Source: Chionis minor | Lineage: Eukaryota > Chordata > Aves > Charadriiformes > Chionididae | Length of the DNA: 64,000 nt | NCBI GenBank assembly: GCA_013398295.1 | Contig: VZSF01001068.1 | Location: 283,265-347,264, forward strand | Reading direction: 5' to 3' | Shown here: one piece after another, positions 23,225 to 35,700 of the stretch | Layout of the letters: every line of letters starts with the position of its first letter | Position numbering within the stretch: position 1 is the first letter of the stretch | The notes under the pieces: model-generated | Seen by the model: the letters and a program-made list of their open reading frames with translations, nothing else | What the model was told of the DNA's origin: nothing | Database searches by the model: none | Position numbers and translations under genes: made by a program

Positions 23225-25747
23225 GTAAAAAAATAAAAAATAANAGAAACGGCTTAACACCAGGGGGCAGTGTTTTACAATAATTCCTGCCTTTTCTTAC
23301 TGTGGTGGGATGGCAATTTTCTTCCTTAGTTCTATTTTAAAAAAAGGGAAGGGGGGTCATGACATGTCTTAAGGATTTTTCTCTAAATGCACTTTTTAAT
23401 GTTTAGTAAAGCCTTCAATTCTGTGGATTATAATAAAACTTTGGTAAATGGAATTATGTGTATGAAGTTTATTAAAAAAACCCAAACAAACATGGTTTAT
23501 GTATCAGGTTCTAATATTCGTATGGAACATACCTTGCTGCAAAGATACTAACTGTGGCAAGAAGGCAGCCTGTCGATAGGCTCGTGCAGCTGAGCTGCGG
23601 CTCTCCCCTTCTCAGCCCGGAGAAAATGCTGTATGGTTTTGGCGGTGGGTTTGGGTTGGGTTTTCGTGTGTGTGCGTAGGATTGTTGCTCTTGGTTTTGA
23701 AGAGAAGACGTTGCTGTATATCCTTCACGTGCTCGCTTGGGTAGCGGAGGCTGGGCTGTTCCCTGGGTCCCTGCAGTGATCGGGTGCTGCAAAGGTTCAG
23801 GATGGTAGCACTGATGCATTGAGCTGCTCTACCAGTTCCTCTGTGCCTCAAACTTTTATTTTTTATATATTTTGGATATTTTTACTCTTGGTAGTGAAAA
23901 GCTAATCTTACGCTTGCTGCGTTTTGCTTTCTCTGCCATCATTTTAATTTTTTTTTCCCCGCTGATAAAAGTACATTTTATTTGTGTTAAAATATTTTCT
24001 TTCTTTGTTAAATGGGAAAATATTCCTAGATTTTAATTTTCATCTTGCGTTGCTCTGACATCATCAAAACAGTAATTAATTTTCAGGCTTATGCTTTTGC
24101 AGGTGAAGTAAAAGAAAATTTGTAGCTCTTTGAAATATCTCTGCTTTGAGGCATGTCAGTATTGCAACTAATAGTAGTAGTACTTAGTATTAATCTAGAA
24201 GCAAAATCATTCAATTTTTTATTTTCCAATGCTTTTGCCTCCCACTGAGTATTTAAATGATTTAAAATGTCTGTTGGGTTCAATTGTACTGTCTTAATAA
24301 GTATTTTTTTATGTTTGTAAGCAACATGAGCATTTATTCTTCGTTAGTATAGCTTTCAATTTTACATACACCAAAAGGGACAGCATTTTTTCAACTGGAT
24401 GTTGTAAACTGTGCCAGGATTGATTCTTGCATTCACTTAGTTTATACATAGAATATATTAGGTTAGCTGGAATTGTTAATTTTCCCTTGGGGAGAAGCAA
24501 ATGCTCAAGGCACTGATTGATAAATCAATAAATCTTTAGTGAGTTTGGTAAATAAGCTGTCAAGGGTGTATGTCATTTTTCCTCTAGAGAACAAATTTTA
24601 GTCAGAATGAATGTGTTTGTTTCCTTGCATTGTTTTCTCCTTCAAAATAGTAAGACACAAAGCTGCATTTAAATAAGTCCATAAAATTGCAAGGATTTAT
24701 TAAACAGCAGCAAAGATCAAGCTTTTTCTTGATATCTTAACAAAGAATTCAGTTGTTTGCATATTTGCATTTCAACCCCTAACCTCTCCTGAGGACAAAT
24801 AGATGTCTGACTATTAAGCCTGAAGGCACAGAGCTGGAAATCTGTATTAATCCTCTGAATGCTGACTAGTTTTCCTCAACATTCCCAGCGTGTGTGAAGA
24901 ATGTGTTTTTAGCCAGAAGGCAAACTGGCATCTAAAGCAAAGCAAGAATTTTGAAAAATAGTTGTGTTATGTATAAATTTATTTTGCCCTTAGTCTTTTA
25001 TTATTGCATATTTGTTTCATTATTTTATATTCTGCTTTCTTTAAAATAACTTACTTGAGCTTTTCACTCTTGTGAGCAAAGCGTTGGTCACTAGAAATGG
25101 AAATGTGAACTTTGTTATTTTCAATTTCTTCTATTCTGGACTGTGGGAAATACAGGAAGGAATTACATAAAAGATGTAGCATTTGGGAATTTTGCAAATT
25201 ACAGCTTAGCTTTAAATGTCAGCATTTATTAATGAACTGTAAGATGGCTTACGTGAGTTCACTGGATACTATAGTAGCTGTTCTTCGGTGCAGAATTTTC
25301 AACCCAAGACTTCTGCGATGTAAAGTTACCGTATTCATGAAATTTTATGGCACCTTTTTTGGTATTAAAGATTTATTGTTACTAGATTTTCCAGGGAGAC
25401 CTACAGACAACTCCATTTAGTTGACTTTTCAGCTATGTTAATACCTAAGGATGGAAATTTGAATCCCATTTTTTGTAATTTTTGGTTTGTTTTACAGTAG
25501 AGATCCAGACTTGCATTTATACCATAACAGTCCAGCTGGAGGTTTCGGTAGTCGGGAGGGATGAAGCAGAAGTCTGCTAGGGGCCCGCGGAGGTGGCTGC
25601 AACTGCTGTGCACCTCATCATCTAGTTTGGTAACCTTAGCGCTCCCGCTCACGAAATCTACTGCTGAGGACAGTGACAGCAGCAAACTCTCAAAGTAATT
25701 ATTACCCATAAAGAACTAGTGGAAACCTTTGTTCCCCCTGATATTGA

Positions 25748-25824
25748 GTCAGAATAATTTCAGTTGGAAGGGACTGTAGGGGGTCAACTAGTCCAACTAC
25801 TGACTCAGAGCAGGTTTGGTTAGG
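25748..25824 (-). mobile_element. Older CR1 fragment, 3' part (left of nested insertion)
   Basis: It shows the CR1 3'-end pattern in reverse complement: CAGTTGGAAGGGACTGTAGG, then CTAGTCCAACTACTGACTCAGAGCAGG. It is more diverged than the adjacent element and stops at GTTAGG, where a younger CR1 begins. The sequence resumes at 26264, so the two pieces are one interrupted element. Confidence 0.65.
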
Positions 25825-26257
25825 ATCATAGAATGGTTTGGGTTGGAAGCGACCTTAAAGCTCATCTTGTCCCACCACTCTGCCCTGGGTAGGGACACTC
25901 CCACCAGACCAGGTTGCACCAAGCCTCGTCCATCCTGGCCTTGGACACCTCCAGGGATGGGGCAGCCACAGCTTCTCTGGGCAGCCTGGGCCAGGGGCTC
26001 CCCACCCTCACAGTAAAGAATTTCTTCCCAATATCTCATCTAAATCACCCCTCTTCCAGTGTAAAACTGTTCCCCCTCGCCCTATGGCTCCACTCCCTGA
26101 TCCAGCTCTCCTGGAGTCCCTTTAGGGCCTGGAAGGTCTCCCCGGAGCCTTCTCTTCTCCAGGCTGAACCCCCCCAGCTCTCCCAGCCTGTCCTCCCAGC
26201 AGAGGGGCTCCAGCCCTCTCGGCATCTCCAGGGCCTCTGGCCCCGCTCCTCTGGTCC
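25825..26257 (-). mobile_element. Younger CR1 LINE fragment, inserted in the older CR1
   Basis: A well-preserved CR1 3' end in reverse complement. It starts ATCATAGAATGGTTTGGGTTGG and then has AGGGACACTCCCACCAGACCA, CTCCAGGGATGGGGCAGCCA, CACCCTCACAGTAAAGAATT and GGTCTCCCCGGAGCCTTCTC in the standard order. It is truncated at its 5' side near 26257, as most CR1 copies are. Short open frames across it are remnants and antisense artefacts, not genes. It is flanked on both sides by GTTAGG (25819-25824 and 26258-26263), a probable short target duplication. Its low divergence makes it the youngest CR1 copy in the window. Confidence 0.9.
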
Positions 26258-26263
26258 GTTAGG

Positions 26264-26307
26264 TCAGGGACTTGTACAGTTCCACATATCCCCAAGGGTG
26301 GAGATAC
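26264..26307 (-). mobile_element. Older CR1 fragment (right of nested insertion)
   Basis: GACTTGTACAGTTCCACATA followed by TCCCCAAGGGTGGAGATAC corresponds to the CR1 segment normally lying just beyond the point where the left piece (25748-25824) stops. It ends abruptly at GAGATAC, where TAGTATTT-rich simple sequence begins. Confidence 0.55.
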
Positions 26308-26370
26308 ATGTTTTTAGTATCTAGTATTTGTTTTAATTTTTAGTATTTAGTTTTAGTATTTAGTATTTGT
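26308..26370. repeat. TAGTATTT-type short tandem repeats
   Basis: Several imperfect copies of TTTTAGTATTTAG(TATTTG) in about 60 bp, between the broken CR1 and the candidate LTR. They probably arose by slippage. Confidence 0.6.
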
Positions 26371-26815
26371 TATGGCTTGAGGAACCCACAACAATTTATT
26401 GTCGTTTAGACAATCATTCTCACCTGATGACTCCTCCCTACCCAGGAAGGGGAACTGGGGGAGAAAACAGGGAAACCCAAAGGCTGAAATATAAACAGAT
26501 TTAATAAAAGAAGACTAAATAATTAACATTAATAATACTAAAGAAATAATATTGATCCCAATACCAGTATAAAATACACAAGGATTATACTCAGCCCATT
26601 CTATCCGTAGGAAGCCGTGCGCTCCCAGCCGGGGACAGCAAATGTGGGACACTGGGAATGCTACGGCTTTGTGAGGAAAGGAAGGGCTCAGGGCTCCGGC
26701 ACCGGGATGCATGATGTTACCCCTAACAATATGCAAAGCGGCCTGTCCTTTCAGGAGAGATGGAAGGCTAATGTAGATGTTAAATGGATAACTTTGGGGT
26801 TTTCATCTCAAAATG
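26368..26815. mobile_element. Candidate solo LTR of an avian endogenous retrovirus (non-coding)
   Basis: From TGTTATGGCTTGAGGAACCC onward the sequence has the feel of an avian LTR: GGGGGAGAAAACAGGGAAAC, GGCTGAAATATAAACAG, ATTTAATAAAAG, then an AT-rich stretch followed by a GC-rich stretch (about 26600-26710). No gag, pol or env reading frame is present. Ends and orientation are uncertain, and no target-site duplication was found. This is recognition by resemblance only; an unrelated repeat is possible. Confidence 0.4.
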
Positions 26816-28599
26816 GTATATGACATAAAACCTTACGCTTTAAGTTTCTTTGTTTTTCCAAATAAATATTCCAAGCTATAGGGCGATTGTGTATTTTTTC
26901 CATATTTTTCAAAATAAAAATGCTAACCACAAATGTGGCATGTTCTGTCGTCCGTTCTGCTTATCAATGAGAAGATCCAACATAGACCATGAATGAATTG
27001 TATGACAAAGCAGTATTAGGGAGAAATTTCACATTAAAGCTTGAAATTCACAATAAGCATTATAAAAAAATCTGTGTAAATAGAATTTATGCCATTATAA
27101 AACATAATATAGTAGTGGCTGTTACTGTAATTTGAAGTCACTGTTGATACCCAACGTATTGCTCTTGGTCTGTGATCTTGTGCTCCATGGAGTTTGTAGA
27201 CTTGCTCAGAGCCTTGCATACATGCAGGGGCTTTGCCCTCAAAACATGAAATTTCGCTTTTGAGAGAGAAGGAAAACAATAGAATAATGTTGTCTCAGTT
27301 GCTTTATGTATTCTTAGAGCTTATATGGGAGCAGTTCAGTATTGCAGATTTGGACATCATTGGCTCAAATCTTACAAAGTGCAGGAGAAAGAAAAACAAT
27401 ATGCAATTGTGCAGTTAAGATTTGTTCATAAAGAAAATGCTACCAGATTTTTATAATGTCTTGGCTTATTTAAACCAAATCTTTGAAGCATGCTACATGC
27501 AAGTATGCAAATACTTTAGTTTTTCTTTCTTATTTTCAAATAAGTTGGGGTTTTTTTGTAATTGCATGAGAGTTTTTAATGAAGAGGAGAGGGAGAGGTG
27601 TTACAAGAGGTCGAATACAGGGGGAAAACTTGACCTCGTAGACTACTTTAAGATGTTGCTTGTGTTTGGAAGGATTTTGAGAACACAGGTTGTCTTCTTA
27701 AAAAAAGCAGACATGTTGTAATGTTGGAGTTATCCCATAAGACTTGGAATTTAATTCAGTAAAAAACTGGAAATAATTATTGAAACAATATAATTTGTAT
27801 GAGCACAGTATTATATGCCAAGAAACATGAAATTGTTAAATACTGTGCTGGGACAAAAAGGGCAAGATAGACAGTAATCATCAATCTAGACGACCACTGG
27901 ATGGCATCTTTGTTCCATGGAATGACTTCTGAAAACTCACTTATCTGGACTTAAAAGTTGGCTTTTATAGGAACTAGTTTGGCAAGAATGCCAGCCCTCT
28001 TTATATATAAACGCGCGCGTGCTTCAGTGTCCAAACCCAAGCTCTTTTTCATGATGAAGTTCCTCAAAGTCAAAAAGGATATATTGATAGGAGTTTTTCC
28101 CATTAGACTGAGAAAACTCTAGTCCCAACTATGGTTAAAACATTTCATATTTATCTTCCATGTAACATTAAAAAAAGAAAAGAAAAATAGATGTACTCAC
28201 AGATAGTAGATTGCCAATGTAAGATGGAGGGAAATGATTCTGTCCTGGAGGTATGGCGATGGTCTTTATAAGTCATGTTGCATTGATTTTGATAATTTCA
28301 TTGGAAATCCTGGTTTGTGCCCAAATTAATTGTCTTTATTTCAGACAATATTTGTTTATCTATAATGTGGTCATAGATCTGTACTCTCAATAAAAATCGG
28401 AATAGCTAAAATGCTGAGCACAATGAAGGTAAAAGGTCGATTGTACTTTCTTCAGCTGTTAAGTGAAAGAAGAGATTAGCACAAACTTGTCTTAAAAATT
28501 GTGTTCTTGAAGTCAAGAGTGCTGTCTTGACTTCTGTATGGATGAGTGCTTGAAGGAGATGGAACTACCCCAATCCTGGCAGCCTGATCTGGAAATAGG

Positions 28600-28852
28600 G
28601 GGTTGGACTGTTGTTACTGCGAGCCCGGTTGTGCGGAGCTGTGCGATAGATGCCAGGGAGGTCATGGGGGCTGTATGTACAGGCACCATGTGAGCATCCT
28701 GCTTGGTGGGTGTTTTACCAGGATCCTTGGAGTTGTTCTGCTCGGGTGCCCTCGGCAGGCGCTGCCGGACCCCGCAGGGCAGCAGCGCTGCCTTCGCACC
28801 CGCAGCAATGTGAGGGTCCACTCGGAATCGATGGATTTTTTTTTTTTTTTTT
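28600..28852. other. GC-rich patch ending in a 17-nt T run
   Basis: A GC-rich, CpG-containing stretch of about 230 bp followed by TTTT... at 28836-28852. Just upstream, GGGGGTTGGACTG (about 28599-28611) recalls a CR1 motif, but the rest does not follow. The T run could mark a retroposon tail on the minus strand. No family assignment is possible by eye. Confidence 0.3.
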
Positions 28853-30843
28853 AGCCACACAAGCTGGTTGATGATTTGTAGTTTGGTCAGTTTTAGTTTC
28901 ATTTTGAAATTCTGGGCTCCAGTCTGCTTTCCGGTAGCTTCCACTGTCTTACGTAGTTCTGAGTGTGTGTTATGGTAACTACCTCTACACTAATTTGGTT
29001 TTGCCATGGTTTAAAAGCCCTGTGGGATATGGGCCTTGTGAGTCCTGGGTAGATTATCTTGGGATGCTCATTCTATTTCAAGCATTGAGGTTTTTAACCC
29101 CCCATAATCGTAGGTTTTTCACTTTTAGCTGCTATTATCCATTTGTAGTTAGAATCTTTTGAACTCCTTGCTGAATATTTAAGTCACTGTTAGTTGTTAT
29201 GTGGCCAAGTACTTTTATCAGCTGAGACATTTGGGGGCAGTTTCATGACTGGTTGGACAAGGCCAGAGTGGTTGGGTCACCTCTGCCCTGAATGAACGCG
29301 CAGCAGCCCAGTGTCTTCATGGTGACTCTTGTCACCCTCCCGTGACTATCACATATGTACCATGTGAAATGTAAAAGTGAAAATTTTTTAGACTCAGCAT
29401 GAAAACCATCAAGGCAGGAGATGGATTTTGTGACACTGTCCTCAGTAATTTCATTCTAAGGGAAGACATCAAGTGCTTAGCACTCGTGGAAAATAATAAA
29501 GGCTCATTTGTGTAATATTTTTCTGACAATCGTAAAATTTTCCACTTTCTGCCTCAAGTGTTCAGCATGTTTCTCCAAGTTTATACAAACAAAAATCCCC
29601 TCTTCCCACAAAAGAAAACAAAATGGATATCTAACAAGCCATAGAAGCCTTCCACCAAAATTGACTGCTCTAGTGCAGATATTGAGGAGAGTATGGGAGG
29701 TCAGGGAGGACCTAGATGATGGATTTCCTTTCCTTTTGTTCCCAGACCTTACTTGCAGCTTTTGGTTTTTACTGTAGGCGTTAAACTTGTTACACGTGAC
29801 AGAAAGTATTCTAGGGTGTATAGGACGGCATCTATGTAATGATTTTTTAAGAGTCTTTTAAATTAAGCTTTCATTTATTTGCTTTATGCAGTAGTAGGAG
29901 TCTGGACTTGGATGTATGTAGATCTTTTCCATATATGTATATATTCTCAAATGATGTGTCACCGCTCCTAGAATATGCTGAAAAAGAGCATTCATGTCAG
30001 TAATAACTCTTAAATAGAATGTCCTAAAACCAGATGGTTGTTTCCGCAGTTACGAGTCATATCTCCTAGAGGCGAGAGGTAAAAGGTGCTTTTGGGGCAG
30101 AGGTGTGGGAACTCAGATTTGTTTGTCGGTGCTTCTTCAAGCCGTCAGGAAGGGTATTGTGGGGCGAACAGTGGCCTGGGAAGCGCTGCTGTTGTCCTCT
30201 CAAATGCAGCTCATTTTTCAAAAACTAATTGATGTGTTCAACTGATTTTTGTGTGTTGCCAGAGAAAACAGCAGGGCATATTCAGACTGCACTTGGAAAC
30301 CAAACTCACCTGTGAACTCATTACGGGGGAACACTCTTGCCTGGCTATTGCTCAGAAAGCGTTGGTGCCCATTCTGATGGGAACTTGTGAAACAGTGCGG
30401 GATTCTACATTCATGCTTTTGCTTTTAATGTCTGTGGGGGTGTTACTTACCATTTTACTCCTGGTTTTCAGCATGAAGAGAATAGCCAAACGCTCGCTCT
30501 TTACTGGTGATCGTTGCTTTTAGTTTCCTGACCATCCTGGTTTCATTGTTATCACTATGTCTCAGATGAAGAAAAGACACCTCTGTCACACCTTCTGTTA
30601 CAGCAGATTGTCCCGCTTCTAAGGTTTTCCTTATCAGAAATGTTTAGTTACTTCTGAACCTAGAATATATTCTGTGAAAATGGAGGTGCTAGTGGTTGTG
30701 TCTCAAGTTGGCCAAGCCACCGGGCACGTTGCATGATGATTACTTTTGGAGAAGCGGGTAATATACAAAATGAATATATCACATGCGGAATTATTTTTAT
30801 TTGGTTTTGTTGTGTGTTTTGGTGTTTTTTTGTTCCATTATAG

Positions 30844-31013
30844 AGATGATGATGACATCAATGATGTTGCCTCTATGGCTGGCGTTAATCTTAATGAAGA
30901 AAGTGCCCGAATTATGGCTACCAACTCTGACTTGGTTGGAACCCAGATACAGTCCTGTAAAGACGAACCCTTTCTTGCTGCTATACCTCTACATAAACGC
31001 ATACTTGAAACGG
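30844..31013 (+). CDS. TAF4B: TAF4B exon, TAF4-domain histone fold
   Basis: 170 nt, entering with the last base of Arg and leaving after the first base of an Ala codon. It encodes DDDDINDVASMAGVNLNEES, then ARIMATNSDLVGTQIQSCKD and EPFLAAIPLHKRILET. This is the TAF4-family histone-fold region that pairs with TAF12: helix 1 around VASMAGVNLNEESARI, helix 2 around the PLHKRILE segment. IQSCKDEPFL and NLNEE match TAF4B; DDDDINDVASMAGVNL matches TAF4. Acceptor is TTCCATTATAG, donor GTGAGA. The exon is followed by the largest intron in the window, so the fold is split across 18 kb. Confidence 0.96.
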
Positions 31014-32429
31014 GTGAGAAACGTGTCCTTTCCTTTTGATAGTGTTTCCTTCGGAGTTACGCGATTCTGAGTAACAAAGCGTGCTTAGCACTTAAGATTG
31101 TTTTTTAAGAATTTAATTACATAATCCTGTATTAGGAAACTTTCAAGGTTTTTGTGATAAAAGTAACTTTGTTATCTCAAGTTGGAAAAAAAGTAGGATA
31201 CCGGTACTTTTATATTTCATGCTTTCCCCATGTTTTTTATGTCCAAGGATCTCAAAGCTCTTCGCAAACATTAATTATTTCTCACAATCCTCCTTCATGT
31301 TTTACACATGAGAAGATTGAAAGAGAGAGGTAAAGTAAGTAGTACAGGTCACAGAGGACACCTGTGAATCACATTTTAACAGAATGTTGAAGTTATCTTT
31401 CAAGATTTTCTTTCCTTATACAAACCAGCTGTTCAGTTCTTAACACCTGAATCTATTTAAGTTCCTTGTGATTTTCTTACAGCATTTTTTCAAAAAGGTG
31501 TATTTATTTATCCTGCTGTTTGAAAACAGAAGTTAAAAACTTTAGTAGAGAAAATAACTCTTCAAAATTAGTGATGTTTTAAGGTTAGCAAGTATGCTCA
31601 GGATGTATTTTATATGACGTATTTCATTAATACACTATATATGTTCTAGTAACTAAATGTATCTTTTTCAGCATAAGTTTGGTAATATTTGCAGAGCCAT
31701 CAGTGTCTTAAGATACTAAGTTCAAATTGTTTTGGGGAATAAATCATGTATTTCTTTTGGAGCTATGCTTACGTCACTAGTTAAATTTGTAAGATTTTTA
31801 GGGATTTGGTTCGTGTAATTTTAAAGATAAGACCAAAATCTTGTTATAGTTAGTTAGTATAAAATCAGTATAGTTAGGTTTTGAAGTCATGCGCTTACTT
31901 CTGAAATGTTATTTGTATTTATGTTCGTTGAATTAATGGAAGCCTTTTTATACTGCAGTTGCCTGCGAAGTTCTCCATTGACTTATTGTCCAGCTTCGCT
32001 CTTGTATTTTAATTAGGGCCCTTTTAAGTTCTCATTCTGAGAAATTAATAGTTTTGCGTGCTGTAGTTACCGTGGCGCGATGGTGCGATGACGGTGGCGT
32101 TGTGTGATGCAGTCAGGGAGAGCGTACGCACAACACCTTGGAGCGGGTGTACCACCGCCGGGATGGGAGGCCAGCAAGGTCTTAATGACCTTGTTTGTTT
32201 GAGAAACTCTTGTTGAGGGATGCTCAGATACTAGTTTATACAGGTGTAAGAAAACAAAAGAGGAAACAGACATAAAACTGTTAAAAAGAAGGGGAAATCG
32301 GTAATGAATTTGCCATATAAGCCTTAATGAACTGTCTGGGTGTAACAATTGCTGCATGACATGAAGCTGTAATTACAAGTGCAGGACTTACAGGAATCTG
32401 TACATACTTGAAGAGCCACAGAACCCATC

Positions 32430-32760
32430 ACACTATTCATCGCTGCCTTTTGGGGTTTGCTCCTCTGAGGAACAAATCCCTATGGCTGTTTTTGAAGCTT
32501 TATTGGCTTTGATAATTGAAATGAAACTTTCAAAGCTTTTAAAAGCAGCTGCAGGGATTTACTTCTCAAAAGCAGTGAATCCAGAAGAGCGGCCACTCCT
32601 AGTGATCTCCTGCAGCCACTTTTAGAGCTTTATTTTGGCTTTACATGAAGCCTTTTATAGTTCTGAAAGTGGCTGTGGGGTTCACTAGTGGCTACTATCT
32701 GGGATCTATGGCTCTTGAGGAGAGAATTCCTTCAGCTGATTTTGAAGTTTTAGAAGCTCG
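32430..32760. repeat. Diverged ~120-bp tandem repeat, about three units
   Basis: A recurring module ends in (TTTTGAAGCTTTA, CTTTTAGAGCTTTA, TTTTGAAGTTTTA), followed in the first two cases by TTGGCTTT, at about 32500, 32630 and 32750. It is preceded in order by AGCAGCTGCAGGGATTTACTT or AGTGGCTGTGGGGTTCACTA. Spacing is about 115-126 bp. Units are strongly diverged, so this is an old local tandem duplication or part of an unrecognised repeat. Its left boundary may extend further upstream. Confidence 0.5.
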
Positions 32761-35700
32761 GTTTTCACTGTGTGTGGCCAGATCTGTTGTTTGCATAGGA
32801 CCACACACACATTTGGTAGTTTGTGCTACTGGGCACTTAAAATAACGGCATTGTAAGTTCACGGCAAAACTCCAGTCTTGCCATATGTTGCTGTGCCCGG
32901 ACACACCAGGGCTCGGCACAGGAGGCGGTGACCTTCGCAAGCACCGCAGGGGGAAGAAAGTACGTTACGTGAGTCCTCCTCATTCAGGTTTTGTTATGCC
33001 TGTTGACAAACGAGATAAAAGACATTGTTTCTTCTTACTTTTACCTGAATATGACTTAAACAGACCTATTTTCTACCTTTAAATCTATTCATATTTAATG
33101 ATCACTTTAGGTTTAGGGCACGTTTTTAATGTTCTAGCAAAAGAGAGCTTTGCGCTATGTACAGTATTAGGAAACTGCTCTTCTCTCCTTTCTCAGAAGC
33201 TAGATCTTTCAAGTTTTCTGTAATATTAATCCCCTTCTCTCTTTTCTGAGTAAGAGCTGTGTCGAGCAACTCAGTAGTGTTCCCCAAAGGCTGTTTCAGA
33301 GATTGTGCTTCCATTCACCAGAGTCGGAATATAAACTGCTAAAGTGAGAGCAGATGCTGTTCGGTCTTTGGCAGTAACCACCAGCCAAATGCCTCAAAGT
33401 TATAATGAAAGAGTTTCTTAATATATTGTACGCTCTTATCTCTACCGTAACTTGGCAGTGATATCATCCAAAGTTTATTTTAAATCTAAATGACTACTAT
33501 TATTATTGATCCTTTTAAATGGAAGAAGTAACTGAAAGGTAATTCATGCAAAGATATTCATCCTCTTCCCACATGCTTCCTTATCCAATTTTGTATCTAG
33601 TCATCTTTGGCTGGTAATCGCTGCCATTTGTTTGGGTAGGAAGGCAGGGCTGCGACTCTTTCAAATTGCTCGTTGAGGCAAAATCAAGAGTGGGTATTTC
33701 TGAGCAGATGATCTATTTCTTTTGCTATTCCATTCAGGATCCTAAAACTTTCAACCCTGATCTTTCTGTGTGATAGCACAGCACAATGAAACATAGCCAA
33801 GAGTTGTAAGGCTTTTGTTCCTCGTTTTGGGAAGCTGAGAGGCAGAAGGTTGATGTTCTTCATGCATGCGCGTGCTGATGCACATACAGACTCTTCAAAC
33901 TTCCTAAGTCTTTAACTTTATGAGTAAAACGGGTTGCATTTCTTTAAAGGGCAAGATAAGCCTGTTAGACCCTCACAAATAAATAATGCTGAAAAATCCT
34001 TGCTTTTTCATGTGGTTTTATGGCAAAGAGGCAAGAAAAATAACCTTACTAATTTGTAACTGTTTCCCTTTTATTCAGTCATAAGCTATTTCTTGGTGGG
34101 TAAGAGCGCTGGATTAGTAAGGTTTTAGAAGCTAGTTTTTGACGTTCTGCGTTTCCACTGTTTACCTTAGCAGGTTGGTTTAAGTGTGACACTTTTCTCG
34201 GGTTTGTAACCATCTTGGGAAAAGAGAGGCTCCTTGATTCAGGAATTGCTTTATTACAGCATTTCTTCTGAGAGCAGATAAGAACTAGGCTGCACTGTAT
34301 TTTATATTTAATATTAGTGAAAGGTAGCACAGGACATGGTGAAGGATGGGATAAACGGTGACCCTTTTTATATTGCCTGATAACCAAATACATGGAAAAA
34401 CGGAACAGGTACGTTGTGTGCTTTCCTCAGAAGTCTTTTGTCTGAGAGTTGGTGGTCTCTAGAACCTCCACTAGTAGTTCCAAAGAGCTTTGCTTTATGT
34501 TTTGTGGTCAATAGAGCATGATATCCTCACAAGCTTAGAATCGGCAGCAGCTTATTAATTCCCACAGCTTTTGTTTGAATTCTGATTTCTTCTACAACCA
34601 GATGATACCATTTTGCTTTCATTTGGCTGTTCCTAAAATTGTCACAACTTGTGGAGAATCTTAACCATAAATTAACTGTCCTAATGCAATAATAATGAAA
34701 CATAAGTTTGGCATACTGTATTCTCTGATTTAGATTGTTTCTTTCTCTGTTTCTCTTCACTTTCAGTGTTCTTCACCCCATTTTTCTACTTCAGTTTTTA
34801 TTGTTACAGGGGACTGGCTGAATAGAATAATTACAAATGTGACATTCTAAGAAATGTGGGACTGGTTTGGACATATTGAATACATTTTAACTGTCCATCT
34901 TATATTTTCAAGTTATTTTTACTTAAATATGTATGATAAAAATGTATTGGAGAATCATCGATTTTTATTTTACGTTCATTCAGAATTATTTTTACATCTG
35001 CATTAGGAAACAAATTTTCCTATAGCGTGATTTTACGAAAGGCTGTATTTATGTCTGTTATCTAGCATTGTTACAAATTTCCCTTGGAAAAAGTCTATTC
35101 CGTTGACAACATAGCATACACCTGCAACATTGCCTATCATGAAATTAGCACTGGATTCTCTTGCTTCATCCAAACAGATTTTTAGGCTAGAACACACAAA
35201 GTGGTGCAAGCCAATTGTTAGGAAGCTTGAAAATGTGCTGAGGAATCCGAATTCTCCTAGTCCGGTAGTTAAAAAGCCTAACATCATCCTTAAAACAGCT
35301 TCAGAGAAGCGTGGCTTGAGAGAATTAAGGCACTGTCTCTCGGTGTGTAACAGTTGTAGCATTAGGCTCAACATAATTCATGGATTCACCTTTTTGCTAT
35401 TTTACATGTAATATACTTTTTAATTCTGTCTGCTGAAATATTGATCGTTGTTCTACCTTGATTCTTTCTTTGTTCAGTCACACTTGAATTGCATGTCTGC
35501 TATAAAAATATGTGTTAAAATGTAAAGGAAGCAGCTTCTCTGTGTTTTCTGTATACCGGAGTGTGGCATCACAGTGGCAGCCCAGTTGTATGCATATGTA
35601 TATATTTTAAATAAATAAATTGAATACTCTAGAGGGCATTTTATATTGTTAAGCCATCTAAATACTGATTGGGATAACCTTCATGGAACCAGGCCAGTAG

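Larger units (their letters stand above)
23225..30843 (+). other. Intron, 7619 bp
   Basis: It contains an ambiguous base at 23244, a GC-richer patch at about 23560-23800, the nested CR1 pair (25748-26307), a candidate LTR (from about 26368), and a GC-rich patch ending in a 17-nt T run (about 28600-28852). The rest is AT-rich without recognised genes. Confidence 0.75.

Noticed and set aside
25797..26324. Open frames of 66-136 codons
   Set aside because: They lie within the CR1 element, partly antisense to it, and are non-functional remnants.
28580..28612. CR1-like motif GGGGGTTGGACTG on the + strand
   Set aside because: Only one short motif matches. The expected downstream CR1 3' end (TCCCTTCCAACC and ATTCTATG) does not follow, so no element was called.
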